NCBI GenBank assembly: GCA_944329375.1
Contig: CALVIB010000003.1
Location: forward strand, 20,883 to 84,882
DNA from: an uncultured Bacilli bacterium
GTDB taxonomy: Bacteria; Bacillota_I; Bacilli_A; RF39; UBA660
Direction of reading: 5' to 3'
DNA: 64,000 nt
In this document: in pieces, positions 46,803-54,847 of the stretch
Layout of the letters: each line of letters starts with the position of its first letter
Position numbering within the stretch: the stretch's first letter is position 1
Notes under the pieces: generated by a model
Database searches by the model: none
What the model saw: only the letters and a program-made list of their open reading frames with translations
Told to the model about the DNA's origin: nothing
Position numbers and translations under genes: made by a program

Positions 46803-49517
46803 CTAACTCATATCACAATTGTAAAAGGCATCTTTACTGGCCTTATTAGCACATTTACCTGTTACCTCTATCTGGTCTTTTAAGAAATCACTGAAACAAG
46901 CTCTTCCATTATCTCTACAAGATAACTTCCAATCATCATATCTATTATCATCATTATAATTTCTAATAGACCTAATCGTATCAGCATCTAAAGTCACTTC
47001 ATATAAAATATGTTCATCATCATAAACTTGAGTATTTTCATCAGTAACATACTCTTGTACCACTTTATTATTATAGCTACAATCAATTTTTTGAGTTTTT
47101 ATATTATAACTACACCAATTAGCCCCCGTATTTCTTTGTTCTGCATCTTGACCAGGGAATGGGTTATTTAAATCAATTGTTCTATAAATAACATCTTTTC
47201 CTCCTAAACCTGGACAAGTTCCATCAGGCATTGGTGCACACTCGCCGCTTGGACAACATCCATAAGGACATTCATCTTCTGGACAATATGGAGTTGCTGG
47301 ACATATTCTTTCATATTCTTCTTTGGTAATTTCATTACCATCAAAATCATAATACTTTCCATTTTCTATTCGGCAAGTATCTCCTGAATCATCAGGCTCA
47401 GGACAAACTCTTTCATATTCCTCTTTTGAAACTTCTGTTCCATCACCCAAATAATATTTTCCATTTTCTATTCGGCAAATACCAGAATTTTCATCTCTAG
47501 TCACAGGACAAATATAACCTGAATTACTATTTGATAAATCATTTTGTTTAATACAATCGTTATTATTTCCAATTTTATTACTAGTTCTATTATTAACACA
47601 ATTGTATAAACCAGATGCATAACTTCCATTACTATTTCTATATAACTTAGCACAAGCACTTTGAGTAAGTTCCTCATATTCAGCATCAGTCAAACTACCC
47701 TTTACAATTGAATTATTAGAAATAGCACCAGCTTTTATTGCTTTTTTATATATATTGTCACTAACTGGATTTGAAGGATCGCTAAAATAATTATTATTCA
47801 TTTTATATGCATCCTTTATTTTGCTATTTGGATCACTTGGTAATTCATAAGTTAACTGAACATCAGCAATTTTAGCTCCACCTTCTGTTTCATTTTCAAA
47901 TGAAATAGGTAAATTAGCAACCCCTACATCTTTATACTTAAGATTAAGGTCATCTTCATTAATACCACTTGGGTCAAATATAGAAAGACCATCTTCTAAT
48001 CTAATATATCTATATACATTGTCATCCAAAGTATAAGAAACAGTTTGAGTCATTGTAAGCATATTATTAGAAACATTTGAACTATATGTATTTGCTGCTT
48101 TTTCATCAGGCTCTAAGGTAATTGAATTTCTACTATATTCACTATTATTTTTATTATATTCTGTATATTTCAATTTTACCGTACCAGCATTATCCTTAAA
48201 AGTATTACGGCTATTTCTTTCAAAATTATTTAAAGCATTAACATCATTAGTACTACTTTTACATTGTCTAGTTCTAGTAACTGTAATAGGTTTAAAATTA
48301 GGAGCCAAAGTAGAAACAGTAGATAATTCTTCGTTTGTTGCATTAACTGTAAAATAACGTCCTGTATTAACTTTTACATGTCCAGTTAAATCAGGAAATT
48401 TTACGGTATACTCTTCTCTACAAAAGACATTATTACCTTTATTATAATAATTTTTAGCATTATTAACCTTTGCCTTAGGACTAGCTAAAATAGCTTCCCA
48501 ATTAGTCGTATCTTGGATGACATAAGCCTTATTTTCAAAACCAGTTGCTGAACAATTTACACATGCTGCATCAATTGAATAATCATAATCTCTAAATTGA
48601 TCTGTTGAAAACCATAAAATATTATATCCTGAACCATTGTTTTCATTTGCAAAGCTCCCTTCTAAAACTCTAACATCATTACCCATATTGGCACTAGCAA
48701 ACACGCCTCGTTCCCATTGTGCTTGTGTAATTCCTATATCATCTTTAGAAGTAAATAAATCATTTGCAGCCTTAGAATTAAAAGGAGAAATCCAAACTTT
48801 CCAATTTCCAAAAAGATATTGTTTTACCGCATTATTACTAGCAACATCTTTTCTAGTAGCTAAAGCCCATGACCCCGCTCCACTACATCCATTAGTAAAA
48901 TATTGTAATTTTTGGATTAAAATTCTATAACCATATGAATCATATCTTCCTGGATTATTATCATGGTCTCTTCTCATGTCACTCATTTTCATACCAAAAC
49001 CTTCACTACTAGTAATATAAGAAGTGATTTTATCTTTATTTGCATTGTTAAGACCATCTGGGAAAATATCATCAACTGCTCGTCCATCTATAAGTTGATT
49101 AGCTAAATCAGCAAGTGGACCACTTTCAACATATTTTGCACTATTATTTGGAGATGTTCCAGTAGCATTTAAAGCATTGACATAATTTTTTGCTCCTTGA
49201 ATCAATGTTGGACTATAATTTCCCTCTCCAAGCATCGCACTAGCAGCTCTACTAGGAACTTGAACTACAACAGATTTTAATATTTCTCTTCCACCATTTT
49301 TCGTTTTATAGACCAAATCAAATCGATAAGCTGCGGTTTGTATAATTCCATCATAACCAGATTGCCAATAAACATCTTCACATGTTGATACAGCACCACC
49401 AGCTCCACCAGAGTTACCACTTTGATTACCTGAACCACCCCATTCAGCAAAAATAGTTGTAGGTAATAATATAACTAATGCCACAAAAATCAAAGCTATT
49501 TTAATTTTCTTCTTCAT
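46803..49517 (-). CDS. Large secreted protein, possible pilus tip/adhesin
   Basis: 904 residues with a clear signal peptide (about 1-24, ending TIFA). The middle is Asn/Ser-rich with scattered Cys. Near residues 680-745 there are two copies of a roughly 31-residue unit, CRIENGKYY...G.E..KEEYER.CP, followed by a Cys-dense CPYGCCPSGECAPMPDG knot-like stretch. There is no C-terminal anchor or sortase motif. No family recognised. Its place in the Tad-like operon suggests a surface-exposed tip or adhesin; that is inference. Confidence 0.65.
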   Translation of the reverse strand: MKKKIKIALIFVALVILLPTTIFAEWGGSGNQSGNSGGAGGAVSTCEDVYWQSGYDGIIQTAAYRFDLVYKTKNGGREILKSVVVQVPSRAASAMLGEGNYSPTLIQGAKNYVNALNATGTSPNNSAKYVESGPLADLANQLIDGRAVDDIFPDGLNNANKDKITSYITSSEGFGMKMSDMRRDHDNNPGRYDSYGYRILIQKLQYFTNGCSGAGSWALATRKDVASNNAVKQYLFGNWKVWISPFNSKAANDLFTSKDDIGITQAQWERGVFASANMGNDVRVLEGSFANENNGSGYNILWFSTDQFRDYDYSIDAACVNCSATGFENKAYVIQDTTNWEAILASPKAKVNNAKNYYNKGNNVFCREEYTVKFPDLTGHVKVNTGRYFTVNATNEELSTVSTLAPNFKPITVTRTRQCKSSTNDVNALNNFERNSRNTFKDNAGTVKLKYTEYNKNNSEYSRNSITLEPDEKAANTYSSNVSNNMLTMTQTVSYTLDDNVYRYIRLEDGLSIFDPSGINEDDLNLKYKDVGVANLPISFENETEGGAKIADVQLTYELPSDPNSKIKDAYKMNNNYFSDPSNPVSDNIYKKAIKAGAISNNSIVKGSLTDAEYEELTQSACAKLYRNSNGSYASGLYNCVNNRTSNKIGNNNDCIKQNDLSNSNSGYICPVTRDENSGICRIENGKYYLGDGTEVSKEEYERVCPEPDDSGDTCRIENGKYYDFDGNEITKEEYERICPATPYCPEDECPYGCCPSGECAPMPDGTCPGLGGKDVIYRTIDLNNPFPGQDAEQRNTGANWCSYNIKTQKIDCSYNNKVVQEYVTDENTQVYDDEHILYEVTLDADTIRSIRNYNDDNRYDDWKLSCRDNGRACFSDFLKDQIEVTGKCANKASKDAFYNCDMS

Positions 49518-49531
49518 AAATCCACCTCAAT

Positions 49532-50155
49532 TTATTTAATTTTTTTCTTAATAAATACAATGACCAACGTTATTACAACAACAACGCCCAAGAATATAAG
49601 CATATACTTATTATTATTTAAAACATCCAAAACTGTATCCAACACATCTAATTTGCCGCTTACACCAGTGCTTGTTCTTTGTTTAAGTTCCTGTTTGTAT
49701 TTATTAAACTCATCCATAAACTGATCATCAGAAATACCCAATTTCCCCCAGTTTTGACAATATTTAAAATTAGGATATTGGTGACATTCTGGATAAGCTG
49801 CAAACACATTTACAGTTGGTAATGTTATTGTTTTTCTAAGTAAGCTTTCTCCTTTACAATTGGCATCATTAGAATAAATATCAAAACTTACAGTACCACT
49901 TGCAAAATTAAATGTTTTATCCTTACCATCACCATAATACTCTTTTCCATAACTATCAACAATATACAAATCGGGAGTCAAATTAGATACATAAACTGTA
50001 AATTGTACACTATCATATGTATAAGCTACTTGCACATTACTAGCAAGTCTAGAAAGTTCAGCTTGTCTTTGATAATCACATTCAGCATGAGTAATTATAG
50101 GAGTAACGCACATGCATAACAAAGTAAAAAATATATATTTGATTTTATTCCTCAT
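49532..50155 (-). CDS. Secreted protein with C-terminal membrane anchor
   Basis: About 207 residues. A signal peptide (about 1-24, ending THA) precedes a beta-rich outer domain with several Cys (AECDYQ, ANCKGE, YPECHQ, YCQNWG). One C-terminal membrane helix (about 182-202) ends in KKKIK. No family recognised. The ATG at 50155 is preceded by AGAGGGA. It lies between the large secreted protein and the first operon gene. Confidence 0.7.
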   Translation of the reverse strand: MRNKIKYIFFTLLCMCVTPIITHAECDYQRQAELSRLASNVQVAYTYDSVQFTVYVSNLTPDLYIVDSYGKEYYGDGKDKTFNFASGTVSFDIYSNDANCKGESLLRKTITLPTVNVFAAYPECHQYPNFKYCQNWGKLGISDDQFMDEFNKYKQELKQRTSTGVSGKLDVLDTVLDVLNNNKYMLIFLGVVVVITLVIVFIKKKIK

Positions 50156-50192
50156 CAGCGTTCCCTCTTTCCTATTATAACACATAATATAA

Positions 50193-51797
50193 TTATTTTA
50201 AAACATATTTATAAATATAATTTCTAATATTAAAACTTAAATAAATCTCCTTAGCATCTTTAATCTCATACGGAATCTCAATATATATATTAGAATCCTT
50301 ACCAATTTTAGGTTTTATATTTTGAGTATACAATCTACGAGACTTCCACAAATCATCAATTTTATAATTTAAAGTTGCAAAAGTATTCAAAAAAGTATTA
50401 AGGTTAGTTATTTGATTACTATTAACATTACTATCAATACTAAATTTACCATTAACTTTCATTAAACTTTTAAAATAATTTCCCGTAGCCGTTGGTGTCA
50501 AATACTCATAAGAATCAATACATTTATCAGTTGCATAACAATATTTATAATCAACTTTAAATTTATCACTAATCTCATAATTATCAATTTCTAAACTAGT
50601 ATTACCTAATATACTCTCATCATAACTTTGAAGTTCTCCAAGTTTATTTTCAACAGTTTTACCTTTATCATCTAAATCAATAGGTTTTAAATTTACAAAT
50701 ATGTTTTTAGCGCCAACTTCTCCTTTAACATAACTAACATCATCATTTAATTTCAATACCATTTTTTTGGCAGCATCTTCCTTAGGAATAACAAAAGCTA
50801 AAATATAAGTTTTAAATTCATTAGTTAACTTTTGATTTACATATGAAGTACCCAAATCATATAATTCATTAGCATAATCACTATTTTGACTATAAGATTT
50901 ACCATCAACTCTAAGAGTAACAAGACCAGTGTTAAAGCTTTTATCTACATCTCCTTGTTTCTTAACATCAAATTTAACAGCAACTATCATATTATCAGTA
51001 AGTTTTGAACCTAAAGGGTCATCTTGTGTCAAATAACTATCTTTTACATTAATAACCATACCACTCGCATTAAAAGAAGTACCTTGATTATATGAAGCAG
51101 TATATACCCCCACATTTAAATAAATTGTAAAAGCGATTATTATTAAGAAAATTATACCAATAGTATTAATTAAAAATTTATTTTCTCCATAAACATATTT
51201 AAATTGTCTTAATTTATATCTAATCTGTCTACTAGCTTTATTTTTATCAAATTCTAAAGCAACTTCAATTTCTTCGCTATCTTTTTCATCAATATTTAAT
51301 TTTTGTAAATCTGAGCCAAAATCAAATTTTTTAATATCAAAACCTGTTGCTCTTATAACATACCAAATCAAACAAACAACTTGTAAAAAAACTGAAATTA
51401 GAAAAAAGTCACGCAACGCACTAGAAACACGCAAATCCAAAATAGACACACTAATATTTCTTAAAAGTGGATATGTCACGCCAAATAAAACAATTACGAT
51501 AATATAAACTAATAAACTATATATGTATAAAGCTTTTGGTTTCTTTTTATAAATCATTACAGAAAGTAAAATAATTATTAAACTAATAACTGTTAAAATC
51601 AAAACAAAACTATAAATATTCATAAGTGAACTTGGTAACAAATCGTTTAAGGCTGAACTATAATCTCGAACATATATGCTAAAAAAATTAAAAAGTGCGT
51701 AAGAACGATATAACAAAAAAGCTATAACAACCGCAATAACAGCATGTAGAAACTTAAAATATTTTATAAAAAACGCATAAGGTTTCCTTAAAATCAT
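50193..51797 (-). CDS. Polytopic membrane protein with large outer domain, first gene of the pilus/secretion operon
   Basis: 534 residues. Four to five membrane helices lie in residues 15-150, with a cytoplasmic acidic/basic linker (about 150-205), another helix near 210-228, then about 300 outer residues. Part of these (about 235-345, SFNASGMVINVKDSYLT onward) read like a DUF4352-type immunoglobulin-like domain. No named family. It seems to begin the long operon, because the gene upstream encodes an unrelated DNA glycosylase. Confidence 0.65.
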   Translation of the reverse strand: MILRKPYAFFIKYFKFLHAVIAVVIAFLLYRSYALFNFFSIYVRDYSSALNDLLPSSLMNIYSFVLILTVISLIIILLSVMIYKKKPKALYIYSLLVYIIVIVLFGVTYPLLRNISVSILDLRVSSALRDFFLISVFLQVVCLIWYVIRATGFDIKKFDFGSDLQKLNIDEKDSEEIEVALEFDKNKASRQIRYKLRQFKYVYGENKFLINTIGIIFLIIIAFTIYLNVGVYTASYNQGTSFNASGMVINVKDSYLTQDDPLGSKLTDNMIVAVKFDVKKQGDVDKSFNTGLVTLRVDGKSYSQNSDYANELYDLGTSYVNQKLTNEFKTYILAFVIPKEDAAKKMVLKLNDDVSYVKGEVGAKNIFVNLKPIDLDDKGKTVENKLGELQSYDESILGNTSLEIDNYEISDKFKVDYKYCYATDKCIDSYEYLTPTATGNYFKSLMKVNGKFSIDSNVNSNQITNLNTFLNTFATLNYKIDDLWKSRRLYTQNIKPKIGKDSNIYIEIPYEIKDAKEIYLSFNIRNYIYKYVLK

Positions 51798-51861
51798 TTC
51801 TAGCAGCCCCTTCCCTATAATATAATTATAACCTATTTTCTAACAAAAAAAAAGAAAAAAT

Positions 51862-52353
51862 TTAATTTTTCAAACAATTTATAATAATTTCATATTTTTC
51901 TTTCAATTCATCATAACTACAAGCACAATTAGCTCCACTGGTAGAAGGCAAATAAATAGCTTTAATCATAACATCATGCAAACAATATTTATTATATAAA
52001 GATAACGCCTTTTTACCAGTAACAAAAATATACTTTATATTCGTACCATCTATTAATTTCTTTATATCATTAACTTTAGGATTTTTAATTGAATAATCAC
52101 TAGAACCATTAATGTCACAAGAATCAAGCACATCCCACAAAGCAATTTTATGTCTTTTTAAAAATTTCTTTTTTCCTAGTATACTACCTGGTATTTTTTC
52201 ATCAAATAAATCACAAATAACTTTCCAAAACCTATTTTGTGGATGCATATAATAAAAGCCATATTCTCTAGATTTAACAGAAGGGATAGAGCCTAATATA
52301 AGTATTTTACTATCCTTATTCACATATGGACCAAATTCATGACTAACACGCAT
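51862..52353 (-). CDS. DNA-deoxyinosine (hypoxanthine) glycosylase, UDG superfamily
   Basis: 163 residues. ILGSIPSVKSREYGFYY with HPQNRFWKVI forms the first active-site motif, and LPSTSGANCACSY the second, matching the hypoxanthine-DNA glycosylase group of the uracil-DNA glycosylase superfamily. It would remove deaminated adenine from DNA. GGAGG precedes the ATG. Not obviously part of the pilus operon. Confidence 0.85.
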   Translation of the reverse strand: MRVSHEFGPYVNKDSKILILGSIPSVKSREYGFYYMHPQNRFWKVICDLFDEKIPGSILGKKKFLKRHKIALWDVLDSCDINGSSDYSIKNPKVNDIKKLIDGTNIKYIFVTGKKALSLYNKYCLHDVMIKAIYLPSTSGANCACSYDELKEKYEIIINCLKN

Positions 52354-52369
52354 ATTTTATTACCTCCAA

Positions 52370-53344
52370 TTACAAACTAAGTTTTTTCCCTACTCTACAA
52401 AATTTATCAAATTCTTCAATAACATCCATATCAACTCTCATACTTAACAAAGCTTTATCAACATCATCTAAATTACCAAAGTTTTCTAATATCATATAAT
52501 ACAATTTTTCTTTAATGCTTTGTTTATCTTCAATTTGCCAATTTTCTATTTCTATAATCCTTTGCAAACAATTAGCAACTTGCAAAAATTTAATTTGTTT
52601 CTTAAAAATAGCATATTTATTACACTTCTTTGCTTCACGTTCAATCTTATAAGCCACACCAATAATATCAAAGACATGCGAATTAACCACATAATTTTTA
52701 CTTGAAACTCCGCTTTTAATATCACGCCTATAAAAATAATCTAAGTTATTCATCATTAACACATCATCAGCTTTAATAAAACAAGAATAAGTAAAAGCAA
52801 CATCTTCCCACATAACATTAGGAATAAATCCATAATTTTTAATCAAATCACTTTTAAATAACTTATTACAACATGATGGACTCTCATAAATAATCATTTC
52901 TGGATTATTTTCAATTTTTAAATATCTCCCTTTTAAATCAGAGGTATATTCTTTAGAATAATATGAATTATCTGAAACAATTTTTAATCGCGTAGTAATA
53001 ATATCAGGAAAATTATTATCTAAAGCTGCATCATACATAGTCTTATACATGGTTAAACTGACATAGTCATCAGCATCTAAAAAACCAATATATTTACCAC
53101 TAGACAAAGAAATGCCTCTATTTCTAGTTTCACTTTGACCAATGTTTTTATCGTTATAGTAAGCCTTTATAAAAGAATATTTTAAAGCATAATCTTTTAT
53201 AATTTCTAAACTATTATCTTCTGATGCATCATCAATAACAATTATTTCAATATCATCTAAAGTTTGATTAACCAAAGAATCCAAACAAACTTTTAAATAT
53301 TTTTCCGCATTATAAACAGGTACAATTACACTAACCTTTGTCAT
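52370..53344 (-). CDS. Family 2 glycosyltransferase
   Basis: 324 residues. VSVIVPVYNAEKYLKVCLDS and IIVIDDASEDNS form the nucleotide-sugar fold, FLDADDY holds the D-x-D metal site, and WEDVAFTYSCF the catalytic region of GT-A enzymes. It makes a cell-surface glycan or decorates a surface protein; the sugar is unknown. It stands 17 bases from the glycosylase gene and far from any polysaccharide cluster, so glycosylation of the nearby pilus is a possibility only. Confidence 0.9.
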   Translation of the reverse strand: MTKVSVIVPVYNAEKYLKVCLDSLVNQTLDDIEIIVIDDASEDNSLEIIKDYALKYSFIKAYYNDKNIGQSETRNRGISLSSGKYIGFLDADDYVSLTMYKTMYDAALDNNFPDIITTRLKIVSDNSYYSKEYTSDLKGRYLKIENNPEMIIYESPSCCNKLFKSDLIKNYGFIPNVMWEDVAFTYSCFIKADDVLMMNNLDYFYRRDIKSGVSSKNYVVNSHVFDIIGVAYKIEREAKKCNKYAIFKKQIKFLQVANCLQRIIEIENWQIEDKQSIKEKLYYMILENFGNLDDVDKALLSMRVDMDVIEEFDKFCRVGKKLSL

Positions 53345-53455
53345 ACAATCACCCTTAAATTTTATATTAAGATTATCACAATCTCAATCACATTTCAAAT
53401 TAAAAAATCAAAAAACTATTAAAATTTTTTAAAAATATGATATAATATATTTGTT

Positions 53456-53541
53456 GCTTGTGTGGCGGAATTGGTAGACGCGCACGACTCAAAATCGTGT
53501 GGCTTTTAGCCATGTGGGTTCGATTCCCACCACGAGCACCA
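53456..53541 (+). tRNA. tRNA-Leu (anticodon CAA)
   Basis: 86 bases including an encoded CCA. The acceptor pairs GCTTGTG with CACGAGC; the D arm has GGCGGAATTGGTAGACGC; the anticodon loop CTCAAAA gives CAA; a long variable arm GTGGCTTTTAGCCAT and the T arm GGTTCGATTCC follow. This is a class II tRNA reading TTG. TATAAT lies at 53441-53446. Its 3' end is the seed of the repeated attachment-like sites described here. Confidence 0.95.
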
Positions 53542-53562
53542 GGTTGATAATTACTCGAACTT
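53527..53562 (+). repeat. Attachment-like direct repeat, copy 1 (tRNA-Leu 3' end)
   Basis: 36 bases covering the last 15 bases of tRNA-Leu and 21 bases after it. It is repeated at 54236-54271 with one mismatch, and its second half again at 54740-54765. This is the pattern left by site-specific integration into a tRNA 3' end. Confidence 0.75.
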
Positions 53563-53580
53563 ATAAAAGTTTGAGTTTTT
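53554..53580 (+). terminator. Terminator of tRNA-Leu
   Basis: CTCGAACTT / AAGTTTGAG with a four-base loop and six Ts. Confidence 0.8.
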
Positions 53581-53624
53581 TATGTATTCATTTTTTATTT
53601 TGACATATAATAATATAAAAAGTA

Positions 53625-53653
53625 TTGACGTACATAAAAAAGTACGTTATAAT
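53625..53653 (+). promoter_or_regulatory. Promoter and operator of the toxin-antitoxin pair
   Basis: TTGACG (53625-53630), 17 bases, TATAAT (53648-53653). The palindrome ACGTAC (53628-53633) / GTACGT (53642-53647) spans the spacer and both hexamers, the expected place for autorepression by the YefM-type antitoxin. Confidence 0.75.
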
Positions 53654-53670
53654 GTAATCGAGGTGAATAT

Positions 53671-53925
53671 ATGAATACTATAAATATAACTAATGCTAGA
53701 CAAAATTTATTTCAATTAGTTTCTGACGTAAATAAAGGCTTTAATCCAGTCAATATAATTAACAACAAAGGTGAAAATGCTATATTGTTATCGGAAAGTG
53801 ATTGGCGAGATATAGAAGAAACTATTTATTTAAATTCTATACCTGGATTTGTAGAATCTATCAATGATGCTAGGAAAGAAGATAAAAATAATTGCACTGT
53901 TTATAAAAAAGGTGAAGAATGGTAG
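53671..53925 (+). CDS. yefM: Antitoxin, Phd/YefM family
   Basis: 84 residues. NITNARQNLFQLVSDVNKG is the DNA-binding start of the family, followed by NAILLSESDWRDIEETIYL. The C-terminal tail would wrap the toxin. It overlaps the toxin start by seven bases. It binds its own promoter palindrome. Located directly behind tRNA-Leu, between two attachment-like repeats. Confidence 0.93.
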   Translation: MNTINITNARQNLFQLVSDVNKGFNPVNIINNKGENAILLSESDWRDIEETIYLNSIPGFVESINDARKEDKNNCTVYKKGEEW

Positions 53926-54191
53926 AATACAAAATAATATTTTCTAAATTAGCCGATAAAGACAAAAAATTATTAAAACAAGCTGGACTCGAAAGCAAAG
54001 CAAAAGAATTACTAGATTTAATAGCAATAAATCCTTATCAAACACCACCAACATATGAAAAATTAAAAGGAAACTTAAATGGTCTTTGTTCAAGAAGAAT
54101 AAGTTATCAGCATAGGCTAGTGTATGAGATAGATGAGGATAAAAAAGAAATATTTATTTTAAGAATGTGGACTCATTATGACAAATTATAA
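53919..54191 (+). CDS. yoeB: Toxin, YoeB/Txe family mRNA interferase
   Basis: 90 residues. YEKLKGNLNGLCSRRISYQHRL and the end RMWTHYDKL carry the catalytic Arg, His and Tyr positions typical of YoeB, a ribosome-dependent endoribonuclease of the RelE fold. It pairs with the YefM-type antitoxin gene overlapping it. The cassette ends 45 bases before the second attachment-like repeat. Confidence 0.93.
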   Translation: MVEYKIIFSKLADKDKKLLKQAGLESKAKELLDLIAINPYQTPPTYEKLKGNLNGLCSRRISYQHRLVYEIDEDKKEIFILRMWTHYDKL

Positions 54192-54235
54192 TGTATTTTT
54201 AGAAATTAACCTTCTTAAAAATTTCCAAACATGTA

Positions 54236-54271
54236 CCACCACGAGCACCAGATTGATAATTACTCGAACTT
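54236..54271 (+). repeat. Attachment-like direct repeat, copy 2
   Basis: Matches 35 of the 36 bases of copy 1, including a duplicate of the tRNA-Leu 3' end with CCA. It closes the toxin-antitoxin cassette and opens the small-RNA cassette. Confidence 0.75.
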
Positions 54272-54452
54272 TATGAGTCTATATAGAAGAATTTGAAAAA
54301 AGTTTACTTTTATGCTATTATGTATATGTAAAGGAAATTTGCATAAAATAAAAAGGGAACATTCAGTTTCGTCAAGTTGAATGTCTACCTAATAAATTGC
54401 CTTATGGCACTTATTCATCGACACTTATTCTAGCGAATGAGTGTCATTTTTT
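54259..54452 (+). repeat. Dispersed ~190-bp repeat, copy B (behind tRNA-Leu cassette)
   Basis: Matches copy A (18924-18732, minus strand) from just after the CCA sequence through the terminator, with scattered substitutions and a few one- to two-base gaps. Both copies stand directly behind a CCA-ending RNA 3' end. Confidence 0.85.
54328..54450 (+). ncRNA. Candidate small RNA, copy B
   Basis: The promoter is TTGAAA (54293-54298), 17 bases, TATTAT (54316-54321). About 120 bases follow with the same three hairpins as copy A: ACATTCA / TGAATGT, AATAA-ATTGCC / GGCAC-TTATT, and the terminator GACACTTATTC / GAATGAGTGTC plus Ts. In the first hairpin the outer pairs read A-T, C-G here, whereas copy A has weaker pairs, so the structure is tighter in this copy. 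No coding frame fits. Confidence 0.6.
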
Positions 54453-54486
54453 TATTACTACTATCATAATGATAAGGAGAAATAAA

Positions 54487-54567
54487 ATGATAGCAATGAG
54501 CTTAAGAACTTTTATAATAAAAGTCTTAGTTTTCATCTTTATCAAACCTCCTCTCTATAAAGATTAG
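54487..54567 (+). CDS. 26-residue hydrophobic peptide, type I toxin-like
   Basis: The frame ATG at 54487 to TAG at 54565 has AAGGAG seven bases upstream, as strong as any real gene here. The peptide is hydrophobic with Arg/Lys at both ends (SLRTFIIKVLVFIFIKPP). Size, composition and the neighbouring small RNA resemble type I toxin systems such as Fst or BsrG, but no sequence family is recognised. The region right after the stop (54568-54596) is largely complementary to the small RNA. A coding role is unproven. Confidence 0.5.
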   Translation: MIAMSLRTFIIKVLVFIFIKPPLYKD

Positions 54568-54596
54568 AGGTAGACACTCAACAACTGATATTCCCT
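54568..54596 (+). promoter_or_regulatory. Sequence complementary to the small RNA
   Basis: About 25 of 29 bases can pair with 54354-54390 of the small RNA, in blocks of nine, five, five and six with a small bulge. It lies immediately 3' of the peptide frame. It may be a target for antisense control, or a decayed inverted copy of the repeat. Confidence 0.5.
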
Positions 54597-54739
54597 ATAA
54601 AAAGTATATTATTGAATGTTTAAAAAAAACAAGTGAACAAAAATTATTTTAATAGATTTTTAAAAATGTGTGTTATAATTTTAGTAGTGATTGATTCTTA
54701 TATCAAATTGTTAACGAGTTGTAGATAACTTTCCTGGTG

Positions 54740-54765
54740 GCACCATATTGATAATTACTCGAACT
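54740..54765 (+). repeat. Attachment-like direct repeat, copy 3
   Basis: GCACCA, two variable bases, then TTGATAATTACTCGAACT, identical to the second half of copies 1 and 2. It closes the small-RNA/peptide cassette and would be the right end of the island. The gene-free stretch 54191-54848 thus holds copy 2, the small RNA, the peptide frame, copy 3 and a terminator. Confidence 0.7.
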
Positions 54766-54786
54766 AAAAATAGTTCGTTTTATTTT
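54760..54786 (+). terminator. Terminator behind attachment copy 3
   Basis: CGAACTA / TAGTTCG with a four-A loop, followed by TTTTATTTT. Confidence 0.7.
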
Positions 54787-54847
54787 ATGGTCGAAAAGTG
54801 GTCGAATACATTAAAACAGAATAATCTAACCACAACAAAAATTATTA

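Noticed and set aside
23969..51797. Interpretation as an integrative conjugative element or prophage
   Set aside because: No relaxase, integrase, replication protein, capsid or attachment repeats are seen at its ends, and core genes flank it on both sides.
54565..54660. Third full copy of the small RNA gene in inverted orientation
   Set aside because: Only about 29 bases resemble the reverse complement; promoter, second hairpin and terminator are not recognisable there.
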